25,589 nt of DNA from an uncultured Thermomicrobia bacterium (GTDB lineage Bacteria; Chloroflexota; Chloroflexia; Thermomicrobiales; JALYUS01): assembly GCA_937968015.1 (NCBI GenBank), contig CALBSO010000088.1, positions 1 to 25,589 on the forward strand, in the 5' to 3' direction. Position 1 is the stretch's first letter; each line of letters opens with the position of its first letter. Below the pieces are notes generated by a model. The model ran no database searches and had not been told where the DNA came from. It saw only the letters and a program-made list of their open reading frames with translations. The position numbers were made by a program, and so were the translations under genes. Positions 8,049-15,014 of this stretch are shown here, one piece after another.

Positions 8049-8258
8049 CATCGCCATCCGGAGGAAGAGGATCCGGCGCTCAAAGAGACGTGGAGCCGGG
8101 TGCGCTTCGACTCCTACACGCCCCGCCTTGTGACGCTGGGCGGGGTGATGCGGACGAAACTCGGTTTGCCGCGCTGGACCCATCTGCCGGTTACGGACGT
8201 ACTGCGGTTGATCGGCGATGAGGCGATGCGTGACGGGGACGGGGAGGGAAGGCGATGA
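8049..8258 (+). pseudogene. 3' part of a duplicated copy of the 164-aa gene
   Basis: Read from 8049, the frame gives HRHPEEEDPALKETWSRVRF and continues through DSYTPRLVTLGGVMRTKLGLPRW to a stop at 8256-8258. This is nearly identical to the C-terminal 70 residues of the intact protein at 23438-23932. The first half is absent and is replaced by the intron remnant. The stop overlaps the next ATG (ATGA), exactly as in the intact locus. It is not expected to be expressed as a functional protein. Confidence 0.85.
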
Positions 8259-8410
8259 GACGCGCGTGGCCATGGACGGTCTCCGCGCCGGCTGATTGGG
8301 AGGAGTGGCGGCGCAGGCGCGACGCGCGGCAACAACTATTGGAGAAAGTGCGCGCGCGACGAGGGCTGATGGCGAGTCGAAGGCGGGGAGGCGTCGGTAC
8401 GCCGACATGA
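8255..8410 (+). CDS. 51-aa basic protein, paralogue of 23929-24084
   Basis: A 51-residue Arg-rich protein with the core DWEEWRRRRDARQQLLEKVRARRGL. It matches the core REAWRQKREARQILLAKVRARRRL of the equally long protein at 23929-24084. Both start inside the stop codon of the same upstream gene. Conservation of length and reading frame in both copies supports it being a real gene rather than a chance ORF. It is predicted to be a single charged helix; function unknown. Its upstream partner here is truncated, so translation coupling may be lost. Confidence 0.6.
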   Translation: MRRAWPWTVSAPADWEEWRRRRDARQQLLEKVRARRGLMASRRRGGVGTPT

Positions 8411-8488
8411 GGAAGTCGGAGAGATCGGGCGGGAAGAAGGAGCGGTGAACGACCTGCACCCTTCTCCATGAAAAGGGGGATAGAAAAT

Positions 8489-8517
8489 ATACAGTGTGTG
8501 CTACAATGGTGTATAAT
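8489..8517 (+). promoter_or_regulatory. Promoter of the HEPN operon, leaderless type
   Basis: TATAAT at 8512-8517 is a perfect -10 box; the -35 region (ATACAG at 8489-8494) is weak. The ATG at 8526 lies 8 bases after the -10, so transcription should start at or just before the start codon. No Shine-Dalgarno is present. Confidence 0.6.
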
Positions 8518-8525
8518 CACGAGCG

Positions 8526-8930
8526 ATGCGAGATGCAACGATTGAACTCTATACAGAAAAGGCGCAAGAATCCCTCGCGGGGGCGGAGAGCGAGTTCGCC
8601 AACGGCCGGTACAACAACTGCGCGAACCGATGCTACTATGCCTGCTTCCAGGCGGCGGTTGCCGCGTTGCTGCGGGAGGACATCCGGCCCGCCGAGGGGC
8701 GGACGCAATGGAGCCACGAGTTCGTGCAAGGCCGGTTCATCGGCCAACTGATCAATCGGCGGAAGGTGTACCCGACCGCCCTGCACGATACCTTGCCGCG
8801 CAACATGACGCTTCGTCACGCGGCCGACTACAGCGTCGAGCAGGTGACGGAGACCCAGTCCTCCCGCGCGGTGCGACGGACGCGCGCATTCGTCGAGGCG
8901 ATTGTCAGCGGGGGAGGTGAGCGAGTATGA
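8526..8930 (+). CDS. HEPN-domain protein
   Basis: A 134-residue protein with the two-helix core of small HEPN proteins (KAQESLAGAESEFANGRYNNCANRCYYACFQAAVAALL), then a HEF..GRFIGQLI segment and the C-terminal LRHAADYSVEQVTE...RAFVEAIV. HEPN proteins are often RNases or adenylylation targets in toxin-antitoxin-like pairs. A classical RX4-6H motif is not clear, though R-H-AADY occupies the usual position. The gene overlaps the next by 4 bp, so they form a pair. The usual partner, an MNT nucleotidyltransferase with GSxARG, is absent and is replaced by the small acidic protein downstream. The ATG at 8526 directly follows a TATAAT box. Confidence 0.75.
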   Translation: MRDATIELYTEKAQESLAGAESEFANGRYNNCANRCYYACFQAAVAALLREDIRPAEGRTQWSHEFVQGRFIGQLINRRKVYPTALHDTLPRNMTLRHAADYSVEQVTETQSSRAVRRTRAFVEAIVSGGGERV

Positions 8931-9244
8931 CACAAGAACACAACAACCAAAACGATGCACGGATCCAGCAAGCGGTTGCGGAACTGCAAGCAATGATATC
9001 GGCGCACTATCCCGACGCGACGTATGAGGTCTGGGAAGGCGAGGACCCGATCGGCACGTACGTCACGGCCACGGTGGATATTGCCGACCCGGACGAGGTG
9101 ACGGACCTCATCATCGAGCGGCTCATCTCCTTACAGGTCGAGGAGGAACTGCCCGTGTACGTCATCCCGGTCCGACCGGTCGCGCGCATCCGGGCGGCGC
9201 AGCGAGAGCGGGAGCAGTTCGTCCATCGTGAAGCGGTGCTGTAA
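8927..9244 (+). CDS. Small acidic partner of the HEPN protein
   Basis: A 105-residue protein with an alternating alpha/beta pattern and the segments AVAELQAMISAHYPDA, YEVWEGEDPIGTYVTATVDI, DEVTDLIIERL and LPVYVIPVRP. It has no membrane segment and no nucleotidyltransferase GS motif. The start overlaps the HEPN stop (ATGA), and GGAGG lies upstream. The tight coupling suggests it is the antitoxin or modifier of the HEPN protein; this is inferred from position only. I recall similar HEPN-adjacent proteins in cyanobacteria and Chloroflexota but cannot name a family. Confidence 0.7.
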   Translation: MTQEHNNQNDARIQQAVAELQAMISAHYPDATYEVWEGEDPIGTYVTATVDIADPDEVTDLIIERLISLQVEEELPVYVIPVRPVARIRAAQREREQFVHREAVL

Positions 9245-9321
9245 GAGTCGCCGCAACGGATGCGGACACGACCGACTTCAGCCATGCGCCGATCGGTGAT
9301 CAAAGCCGGGAAGGAATGACA

Positions 9322-9468
9322 ATGGGGCGCGGACGCGTTAATGCTCGCTCACTCCTGTTCTCAGACGGTGACCTCTCCGACTTCATCGAGCAGCGCAAAT
9401 CCCGCGCGACCCAGGAGATCAATGACCTGGAGAATGTAAGTTTGCATAACAAAATCGTGCAAAATTAG
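9322..9468 (+). pseudogene. Small ORF truncated by the MITE-like element
   Basis: An ATG at 9322 behind GGAAGGA opens a frame of 38 host-type codons (with SDGDLSDFIEQRKSRATQEI). It then enters the inverted-repeat element at 9436 and stops at TAG inside it. The natural continuation after 9535 is not recognisable. It looks like the N-terminus of a small helical protein whose 3' part was lost or displaced. Function unknown. Confidence 0.4.
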
Positions 9469-9535
9469 CCTCAACAGAAAAACTTATTTTGCAAAATCAA
9501 GGCTAAAAATATTTGCAACGTTTATGCAAACTTAC
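9436..9535. mobile_element. 100-bp MITE-like element with 14-bp terminal inverted repeats
   Basis: GTAAGTTTGCATAA at 9436-9449 is the exact inverse of TTATGCAAACTTAC at 9522-9535, and the two define precisely 100 bp. The similarity continues imperfectly inward to TTAGCC (9465) and GGCTAA (9500), giving about 35-bp imperfect ends. The element is strikingly AT-rich against its GC-rich flanks and has no coding capacity. No convincing target-site duplication is visible. It resembles a non-autonomous transposable element moved by an unidentified IS. Confidence 0.75.
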
Positions 9536-9555
9536 AGTCACGACTTGCTCTTGCT

Positions 9556-9690
9556 CTAAGAACTCAATCGAGCGCGGTAGATCATCAGAATGAGCCGACA
9601 CGATAGCGGAGCCTGGCCTATACGATCGGCAAGCCGTTCCACGGCCCATTCACCAACCTTGGCGATATCCCGTGACTCACGCTCACTCAT
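9556..9690 (-). pseudogene. Second gene of small minus-strand operon, probably frameshifted
   Basis: The ATG at 9690 overlaps the stop of the upstream gene (ATGA). The frame gives MSERESRDIAKVGEWAVERL and stops at 9556, for 44 residues. A neighbouring frame continues with protein-like sequence (SDDLPRSIEFLEQEQVV) up to and into the terminal repeat of the 100-bp element. A frameshift plus the insertion therefore probably ended a longer gene. Function unknown. Confidence 0.4.
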
Positions 9691-9929
9691 CTGTCGCACT
9701 CCTTTCCGTCGCGCCAGAGCAGAATGGCGCGAAACTCAGGCAAGGAAATCTCCGGTAAGTCGAGCCGAGCACGCTGCGTCAACTCGAAGACGAACTCTTC
9801 GCGGATGGGATCGGGAGTACGAGAAGGAGGTGCCTCTTTACTACGTAAAGAGGGCTGCGACGGAGGACTCTCCAAGGGCAGTGCTGGTTGATGATAGTGC
9901 TCGCGTTCGGGCATAGAGCGACGGAACAT
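9687..9929 (-). CDS. Small proline-rich hypothetical protein
   Basis: An 80-residue product (or 75 from the ATG at 9914) with a Pro/Ser-rich middle and a C-terminal block FVFELTQRARLDLPEISLPEFRAILLWRD that looks structured. A TATACT-type -10 (AGTATA on the plus strand, 9935-9940) lies 5 bases before the ATG at 9929, which implies a leaderless message and decides the start. It overlaps the next minus-strand ORF by 4 bp and is divergent from 10004, sharing the palindromic site at 9950-9964. Possibly an addiction-type small operon; function not recognised. Confidence 0.5.
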   Translation of the reverse strand: MFRRSMPEREHYHQPALPLESPPSQPSLRSKEAPPSRTPDPIREEFVFELTQRARLDLPEISLPEFRAILLWRDGKECDR

Positions 9930-9949
9930 GGAAAAGTATATCATGTTTA

Positions 9950-9964
9950 TGGTAAAATTTACCA
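9950..9964. promoter_or_regulatory. Palindromic operator between divergent genes
   Basis: TGGTAAAATTTACCA is a perfect palindrome with 7-bp arms around a central A. It sits between the minus-strand start at 9929 and the plus-strand start at 10004 and overlaps the region where both promoters should lie. That is a typical position for a shared repressor site. Confidence 0.5.
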
Positions 9965-10003
9965 CAAAGCAAATTGAATAGCTGGAAAGGAGGTGGAAAA
10001 TTG

Positions 10004-10333
10004 ATGTTAGAGTCAGAAATGCAGGGTTCAACTGAAACACTACCAGAAATCTACGAAATTCCCTATAAGGAGCACGTAAGACCTATTGACGAAGAGGCAT
10101 TCCGAATCGGCATTGCCCGCATCGCAAGCCGCTATGAGGAAGGACTACAGAGAGAGAAGAAGTATAGGGCCAGAAGAGATTTTGAAGCTTGGAAGAAAAC
10201 TCCTGAAGGAGTAAATCTTATCACTAGCGTAGAATCTGAGCAGGGGGAAGAGATCATGGCGCTTAACGGTTTCGGCCAAGGGCACTTGTTGCTTATGATT
10301 GAGCAACGAGTAAAAAAAAGGATTGGCAAGTAA
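10004..10333 (+). CDS. Small charged protein, probably extended by frameshift to 10437
   Basis: A 109-residue protein of unrecognised family, rich in Glu/Lys/Arg. It starts at ATG 10004 (or TTG 10001) behind a perfect AAGGAGGT at 9987-9994. The last codons contain eight A residues (10312-10319). Slipping one base back there replaces RIGK-stop with KDWQVIFTASNGAWTFEILG and on to a stop at 10435-10437, adding 39 well-formed residues. The extended stop lies 12 bp before the next start, ordinary operon spacing. The longer product is thus probably the true or ancestral one. Base composition is lower in GC than the flanks, as in the following gene. Confidence 0.55.
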   Translation: MLESEMQGSTETLPEIYEIPYKEHVRPIDEEAFRIGIARIASRYEEGLQREKKYRARRDFEAWKKTPEGVNLITSVESEQGEEIMALNGFGQGHLLLMIEQRVKKRIGK

Positions 10334-10449
10334 TATTCACGGCATCGAATGGCGCCTGGACTTTTGAAATACTCGGAGAGTATGCTTATCGCTGGAATGG
10401 GGATACGCTATGTACTCACAGCAATGTGGGAGATTAAAGAGTATTGCTA

Positions 10450-13392
10450 ATGATCACTTATGAAGATTCCGATCAACCTATCAGGCGCGCTGAAATGCCG
10501 CTTGTAGGTCGTGACGCGGAACGGGAAGGACTATCCGAAATTTTGCGTGGTGCTTTGGCGCACCGTGGCGGCATCGCGTATATCAACGGTGAAGCGGGTA
10601 TTGGTAAGACAAGGCTTGTTCAAGAGTTTAAACATGAGGCAAAGAATTCTGGTGTACAAGTGCTCGAAGGGCGGTGTTTCGAGGAGCCGCCCACACCTGT
10701 TTATGGACCTTGGTACAATCTCTTCAGCCGGTCCAGCGGGTTGGGACACGCCGAGATTCCTCGCTCTTTCTCTCAATCGGGACCAGTTTCGGTGATGGAT
10801 CGCTTCACCGGGGTTCGAGCGTTCTTCGAATGCTTGAATCAGCGTGGACCGTTGTTATTGATTTTCGAAGATCTGCATTGGGCTGACTATTCGGATGAAC
10901 TGGGAGACTCACCGAGCATTCGTCTTTTGCAAGAGCTTGTCCGCAGCTTTGATCCGCTTCCGTTTTCGATCTTCATCACCTATCGTTCGGAGAGCATTAG
11001 ACAAGGACATCCATTAATGAGCCTGCTCGTCGACAAAATCGATTTTAAAAGAATGATTGAGCCACAACGTCTCGATGTCGCATCATTGCGAGAACTCATC
11101 AGTACTCTGTATGCCCTTCCTGCCGCTGATGTCGAGCGGCTTGCTGCGTACCTTAGGGAATTGACAAGCGGCGTGCCATACGATGTAGAACAAGTGCTCA
11201 GCACGTTGGTCACTCGTGGTGTCCTACACAGGAGCGAGGAGAGGTGGAGTCTTAGTGGTCTCGACAATACTGTCGTACCTCTCTTGTCGCAACAACATGT
11301 TGCTGCGAGATTCGCTCATTTAGATGGAGCGGCCAAGAATAGTGTAGTAACCGCAGCGGTTATTGGGCAGGAGATTCCTTGGTTACTATGGAAGCTAGCG
11401 ACGAAGGCTGATGCGGATACTCTACATAGTGCGCTTGCCCAAGCAACAGAGAGAAATCTCCTACGAAGAACCACTGACGGCGCGGAGTTCGCACACGCCC
11501 TGACACGCAAGACGATCTATAACGATATACCGCCCGGGCGGCTCCTAGAGGAACATCGTCAGGTCGCGGAGGCTCTAAAAGAATGGCAAAGCCCTGAGCC
11601 GAGCGCCATTGCGGAGCACTTCGCGCGAGCGAATGACCGGCGGGCCGTTGACTGGCTCATTGTCGCGGGAGAGAACGCGCAACGGGTCTATGCCGGCAAA
11701 AAGGCCGCCGAATACTTTCAGCGCGCACTGGATTTGATGGATGGTTCCGATCCTGACAAGCAAGCGTGGTTGCTAGTGCGGCAAGCAATCTTATATCGCT
11801 ACACGGATCCGCAGCGGGGAGTCGTACTCTTAGATCGAGCCCATCGGTTAGCGGTCGATGCTGGCGATCAACCCTTGGAAGCATTCGTGCATTTCTGCCG
11901 AGGATTACTCCTGTGCATCAATTACGATCTTTCTACTGGATTGGCAGTGATGGCAGTCGGAGTGGCACATCTGCAAACATTGAATCCTGAAACGCTGCGA
12001 CGGATTCGCCTGTTGGAAGACGCGATCGGCATTCCGGTCGGGACAGGCAGGGGAACACTGGCATTTTGGCTGGCGATCGCAGGACGGTATGTCGAAGCCG
12101 AGGAAATGAGTCAGGCGGTCATAGAGGTACCCGGAGTAGCTAAGGAGGGACTTTCCGGCCTCGCTGATGCCCACACGGCACTGTTGAGGGTCTATGCAAG
12201 TCGTGGGGAGTTCACAAAGGCGCGAGAGAATTATAACCTGGCTTGTGACAAGTATTCTACGGCACGGACCTTTCGATCGCTCAGCTGGGTGACCATTGAC
12301 TATCTGGAAATGATGGCACTCACGTTCTTTCCTGAAGACATCCGAGATCGAGCCTCGTCCGCCACCGCAGCGCAAGACGCGTTCTCACGATCGGGCACCG
12401 AGTTAGCGAGTCTTCCTCCGCGATGGTCGTATCTACCGCTCATGTTCGTGGACGAGCCTTGGATACCTGTCGAACAACTGATCGATAATACACCGGCGGC
12501 ATTCGTTATCGCATACAGATCGTTCGCAGCCCGTGTGATCGGACCGATGGCGCGTGAGCAAGGCAGACCGGAAATTGCGTGGGCGATTATCAAGGAGCAC
12601 TTACCAGCCGAAATTCGCACCCCAGAAGGCAGTGTGAACTATCGAACTGCTCTCGTCCTGCAACGTCTTGCTATTGAGTTGGCGCTCGATAAGGGTGACT
12701 TTAGCCTCGCCCAACAATGGCTAGAGGCACATGACCGGTGGATAGAGTGGAGCGGTACCGTTGTAGGACAGTCTGAGCAGCACCTGCTTTGGGCGCGATA
12801 CCATCTTGCTCAGCGAGAAAACGATAAAGCCATCGAGCACGCCAACAGTGCCAGGGCGGCGGCAGAAAACCCCCGTCAGCCACTAGCGTTGATAGCTGTT
12901 TACTGTATGCTTGACACACTCAATCATACTGAAAGCTTCCTGAACGACGCGCTAATCCTGGCCGAGTCATGCGCCGCACGATACGAGCGGGCACTCATTC
13001 TTCTCACGATGGCAGAGTTGCGTCTGACGGTAGGCCAGTACGAAGAGGTCAACGGATTGCTTGGAGAGGTCCGTGTGATATGCGAAGAACTTGGGGCGAG
13101 AAGAGTATTGAGGCGCCAAGAGGATCTTGTTCACCGGCTCAACGAGACTCACAGTCGGAGGCGTGAATACCCGAACGGCTTAACGCCGGCGGAGGTCGAG
13201 ATTCTTCGCCTTTTGGCAGAAGGCATTACTGACAGTGAAATCGCAAGTCGACGCAAGAGAAAAGTATCAACGATTAGAACGCAACTCACTACCATCTACG
13301 GGAAGATCCGGGAGGACCTCCCTGATGAGAAGCGCGGTAGCCGAGGAATGGCAGCAAAGTGGTTCGCGGTGAATCGTCACCGTTTCAGCTGA
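10450..13392 (+). CDS. Large LuxR-type regulator with AAA ATPase domain (MalT/LAL-like)
   Basis: A 980-residue signal-dependent transcription factor. Residues 18-60 open an AAA_16-type ATPase with PLVGRDAER and Walker A GEAGIGKT (47-54). Walker B LLLIFEDLHWAD is at about 135-146, and an FITYRSE sensor follows. A long middle region (about 380-900) has a TPR-like helical pattern. The C-terminus (about 908-960) is a LuxR/GerE helix-turn-helix with LTPAEVEILRLLAEGITDSEIA. ATG 10450 is preferred over TTG 10444; the ribosome site is weak, suggesting coupling with the small gene upstream. GC content is visibly lower than in surrounding genes and codon use is less biased, pointing to separate acquisition. 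Effector and targets unknown. Confidence 0.85.
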   Translation: MITYEDSDQPIRRAEMPLVGRDAEREGLSEILRGALAHRGGIAYINGEAGIGKTRLVQEFKHEAKNSGVQVLEGRCFEEPPTPVYGPWYNLFSRSSGLGHAEIPRSFSQSGPVSVMDRFTGVRAFFECLNQRGPLLLIFEDLHWADYSDELGDSPSIRLLQELVRSFDPLPFSIFITYRSESIRQGHPLMSLLVDKIDFKRMIEPQRLDVASLRELISTLYALPAADVERLAAYLRELTSGVPYDVEQVLSTLVTRGVLHRSEERWSLSGLDNTVVPLLSQQHVAARFAHLDGAAKNSVVTAAVIGQEIPWLLWKLATKADADTLHSALAQATERNLLRRTTDGAEFAHALTRKTIYNDIPPGRLLEEHRQVAEALKEWQSPEPSAIAEHFARANDRRAVDWLIVAGENAQRVYAGKKAAEYFQRALDLMDGSDPDKQAWLLVRQAILYRYTDPQRGVVLLDRAHRLAVDAGDQPLEAFVHFCRGLLLCINYDLSTGLAVMAVGVAHLQTLNPETLRRIRLLEDAIGIPVGTGRGTLAFWLAIAGRYVEAEEMSQAVIEVPGVAKEGLSGLADAHTALLRVYASRGEFTKARENYNLACDKYSTARTFRSLSWVTIDYLEMMALTFFPEDIRDRASSATAAQDAFSRSGTELASLPPRWSYLPLMFVDEPWIPVEQLIDNTPAAFVIAYRSFAARVIGPMAREQGRPEIAWAIIKEHLPAEIRTPEGSVNYRTALVLQRLAIELALDKGDFSLAQQWLEAHDRWIEWSGTVVGQSEQHLLWARYHLAQRENDKAIEHANSARAAAENPRQPLALIAVYCMLDTLNHTESFLNDALILAESCAARYERALILLTMAELRLTVGQYEEVNGLLGEVRVICEELGARRVLRRQEDLVHRLNETHSRRREYPNGLTPAEVEILRLLAEGITDSEIASRRKRKVSTIRTQLTTIYGKIREDLPDEKRGSRGMAAKWFAVNRHRFS

Positions 13393-13574
13393 TCGAACGG
13401 CACATACGCAATTTTAGGTACCCAATCCCTACTGAAACCCTGGTCGGAATTTAATCACTTTTTGCGATGTGGGCGCGGGATGATGGCCGTAGACTCATGG
13501 TACATCGTGCGCTGTGGCGGAAATGGTGGGCGTAAGGGGATAAGAGACGAGACGAACGATAAATGATCGGTGTC
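13393..13574. other. Gene-free stretch after the regulator
   Basis: The 387 bp between the regulator and the next gene contain no supported gene. The first half shows nothing distinct. The second half holds the structured repeat at 13575-13656 and two short stems, CCTGGC/GCCAGG near 13691 and ACCGCG/CGCGGT near 13733. Confidence 0.5.
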
Positions 13575-13656
13575 GTTGCTGATTCCGGCAAGAGTCAGTC
13601 GCGAGCAGCACCAGAGGCGCGTATTCGTGACGGGGGCGTCACCGGGGGCACCAGCC
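13575..13656 (+). ncRNA. Structured repeat, copy A (candidate cis-regulatory RNA)
   Basis: This segment shares GCTGATTCC, an identical 18-mer CAGCACCAGAGGCGCGTA (13606-13623), CGTCACCGGG and GGCACCAGCC with copy B at 15015-15093, in the same order and spacing. A GTGACG/CGTCAC hairpin sits just before the CACCGGG block. It lies 124 nt before a gene start with an AGGAGGT ribosome site. It does not match a riboswitch class I know. Confidence 0.45.
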
Positions 13657-13779
13657 AACAATCCCCGCCCCAACTGACGCCCTCACACTCCCTGGCTTCG
13701 TCACGCCAGGAGTACCGCCTCATGTCCCAACCACCGCGTCACGCTGTCGCGGTGTCGGCCATCGCAGGAGGTACTAACA

Positions 13780-14298
13780 ATGTGTGCGCTCCGTATCGTC
13801 CCCGGGCCAGACGATCCTCCCCGTTGCCGCTGCACAAAGACAGTAACGCCATCCGTTGCGGCGTTCACCGCGCTCATTGATGAACTCTTTACCCCTTATC
13901 AGCAAGCCATCTATCGGGGCGTCCTCTTCACCGATCCGCTGGTTTTTCAGCTCCGGCCTGAATCGATTTACGACCGAAGGAAAAACGGCCAGGGTTATCG
14001 CATGCCGTGGACCATTTCGATCGTACCAGGCGCATACACGAAGCACCTGGCGCTCGCCACGCGGGTTGGGTCCCTGGCCGCCGTCTCTGCCCATGACGTT
14101 CTCGTGGATCTCCCGGAACTGCGGGGCGCCTGCGAAGTGCGCTTCACGCCGGTGCGCGATCAAACCGATGTCCATGTACACGCCGATCTCTGTCTGGTCA
14201 CGACAGTGTGTCCCGCACGCCGAGTCCGTGAGGGGATCGAATCGCTGATCATCGTCGGACACATGGTCTACGCCGCGCTCCTGCCAGATTGGCAATAA
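13780..14298 (+). CDS. Hypothetical soluble protein at the head of the transfer block
   Basis: A 172-residue protein without a membrane segment or signal peptide. A Cys- and Pro-rich start (MCALRIVPGPDDPPRCRC) precedes a mixed alpha/beta body with ALIDELFTPYQQAIYRGV and a C-terminal IIVGHMVYAALLPDW. The ATG at 13780 follows a perfect AGGAGGT. It ends 11 bp before the zincin gene and probably forms an operon with it. The structured repeat copy A lies upstream. I do not recognise the family. Confidence 0.7.
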   Translation: MCALRIVPGPDDPPRCRCTKTVTPSVAAFTALIDELFTPYQQAIYRGVLFTDPLVFQLRPESIYDRRKNGQGYRMPWTISIVPGAYTKHLALATRVGSLAAVSAHDVLVDLPELRGACEVRFTPVRDQTDVHVHADLCLVTTVCPARRVREGIESLIIVGHMVYAALLPDWQ

Positions 14299-14309
14299 GG
14301 AGGGAAGGG

Positions 14310-14954
14310 ATGCGCAAAAGAACACAAGGGCTCCTGCTCGGCCTACTCCTGGGACTCGCGCCGCTCCTGTACGTCGGCCACGTCCTCGGCACCGACTACG
14401 TCGTCGCGCGAACGAGCGAGCCGACGGAGATCGCCCTCACCGTCGAGGGGAAGCAATATCTCACGCTGGCGGAGTGGTTCGGGCCGCAGGCGCTCGATCA
14501 CAGCGCCAAGTTCGGCACGCCGCTGACCTACGCCTACACCTTCGCCGTGAACTGGCGGACCATCGCGCGCAGCAGCGTCCGGCGCAACGTCACGATCTCG
14601 ACGATGGCGTGCGACGAAAACCGTCGTGTTCTTGGCACCTACACAACCATCTCGCACACCATCCACCTCTGCGACCGCATTCTCACCGAGCCCATTGACG
14701 TGCAGGCCTCGCTCCTGGCGCACGAGATTTTTCATTCGTCGCAGTTTGCGCCAGCAGATTGTGTCGAGAACGAGATGCAAGCCTATCGCTGGGAGGCGTA
14801 CACCTACGATCTCGTGCTTCGGCCAGACGGAGAGACGGATCTCACGCATTTCCTCGATCGGCTGACGAGCCGTTGGAAGGCCGGCGATGACGCCTTGCGG
14901 CCGTTCGTGCTCGAAGGCCTCGGTGTCAAGCAGCAGTGTGGCGGTGGAAGGTGA
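14310..14954 (+). CDS. Membrane-anchored zincin-type metalloprotease-like protein
   Basis: A 214-residue protein with an N-terminal hydrophobic segment (residues 7-26, after MRKR) acting as signal anchor, so the rest should face outward. The HEXXH zinc motif is HEIFH at 138-142 within LLAHEIFHSSQ, and ENEMQAYRWE follows about 11 residues later and could supply the third ligand, as in gluzincins. Four cysteines could form disulfides outside the cell. The ATG at 14310 has AAGGAGG upstream; a TTG at 14289 is rejected. Next to coupling ATPases, a surface protease could remodel envelope or process a partner. Substrate unknown. Confidence 0.65.
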   Translation: MRKRTQGLLLGLLLGLAPLLYVGHVLGTDYVVARTSEPTEIALTVEGKQYLTLAEWFGPQALDHSAKFGTPLTYAYTFAVNWRTIARSSVRRNVTISTMACDENRRVLGTYTTISHTIHLCDRILTEPIDVQASLLAHEIFHSSQFAPADCVENEMQAYRWEAYTYDLVLRPDGETDLTHFLDRLTSRWKAGDDALRPFVLEGLGVKQQCGGGR

Positions 14955-15014
14955 ATGCCCACAAGACTGGAAGGGAGACGCAGATGGTATATGCGCGCGG
15001 ACCGCCAATAAAAA

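Larger units (their letters stand above)
6325..8049 (+). mobile_element. Group II intron remnant
   Basis: This stretch holds a reverse transcriptase/maturase-HNH frame followed by ribozyme domains V and VI. A GTGYG-type 5' end and domains I-III, which should occupy several hundred bases before the RT start, are not visible; the upstream DNA reads as part of an unrelated coding frame. The intron therefore appears 5'-truncated. The 3' end falls at about 8049 after domain VI, with the likely branch A at 8043, and runs directly into the second half of a gene whose intact relative is at 23438-23932. Confidence 0.75.

Noticed and set aside
6810..8459. 549-codon open frame on the minus strand across the intron
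   Set aside because: It is antisense to the reverse transcriptase, domain V and the duplicated gene fragment; its composition (Pro/Arg/Ser-rich) is that of a shadow frame.
8526..9244. Classical HEPN-MNT toxin-antitoxin pair
   Set aside because: The second protein lacks the GSxARG nucleotidyltransferase motif, so only the HEPN half is supported.
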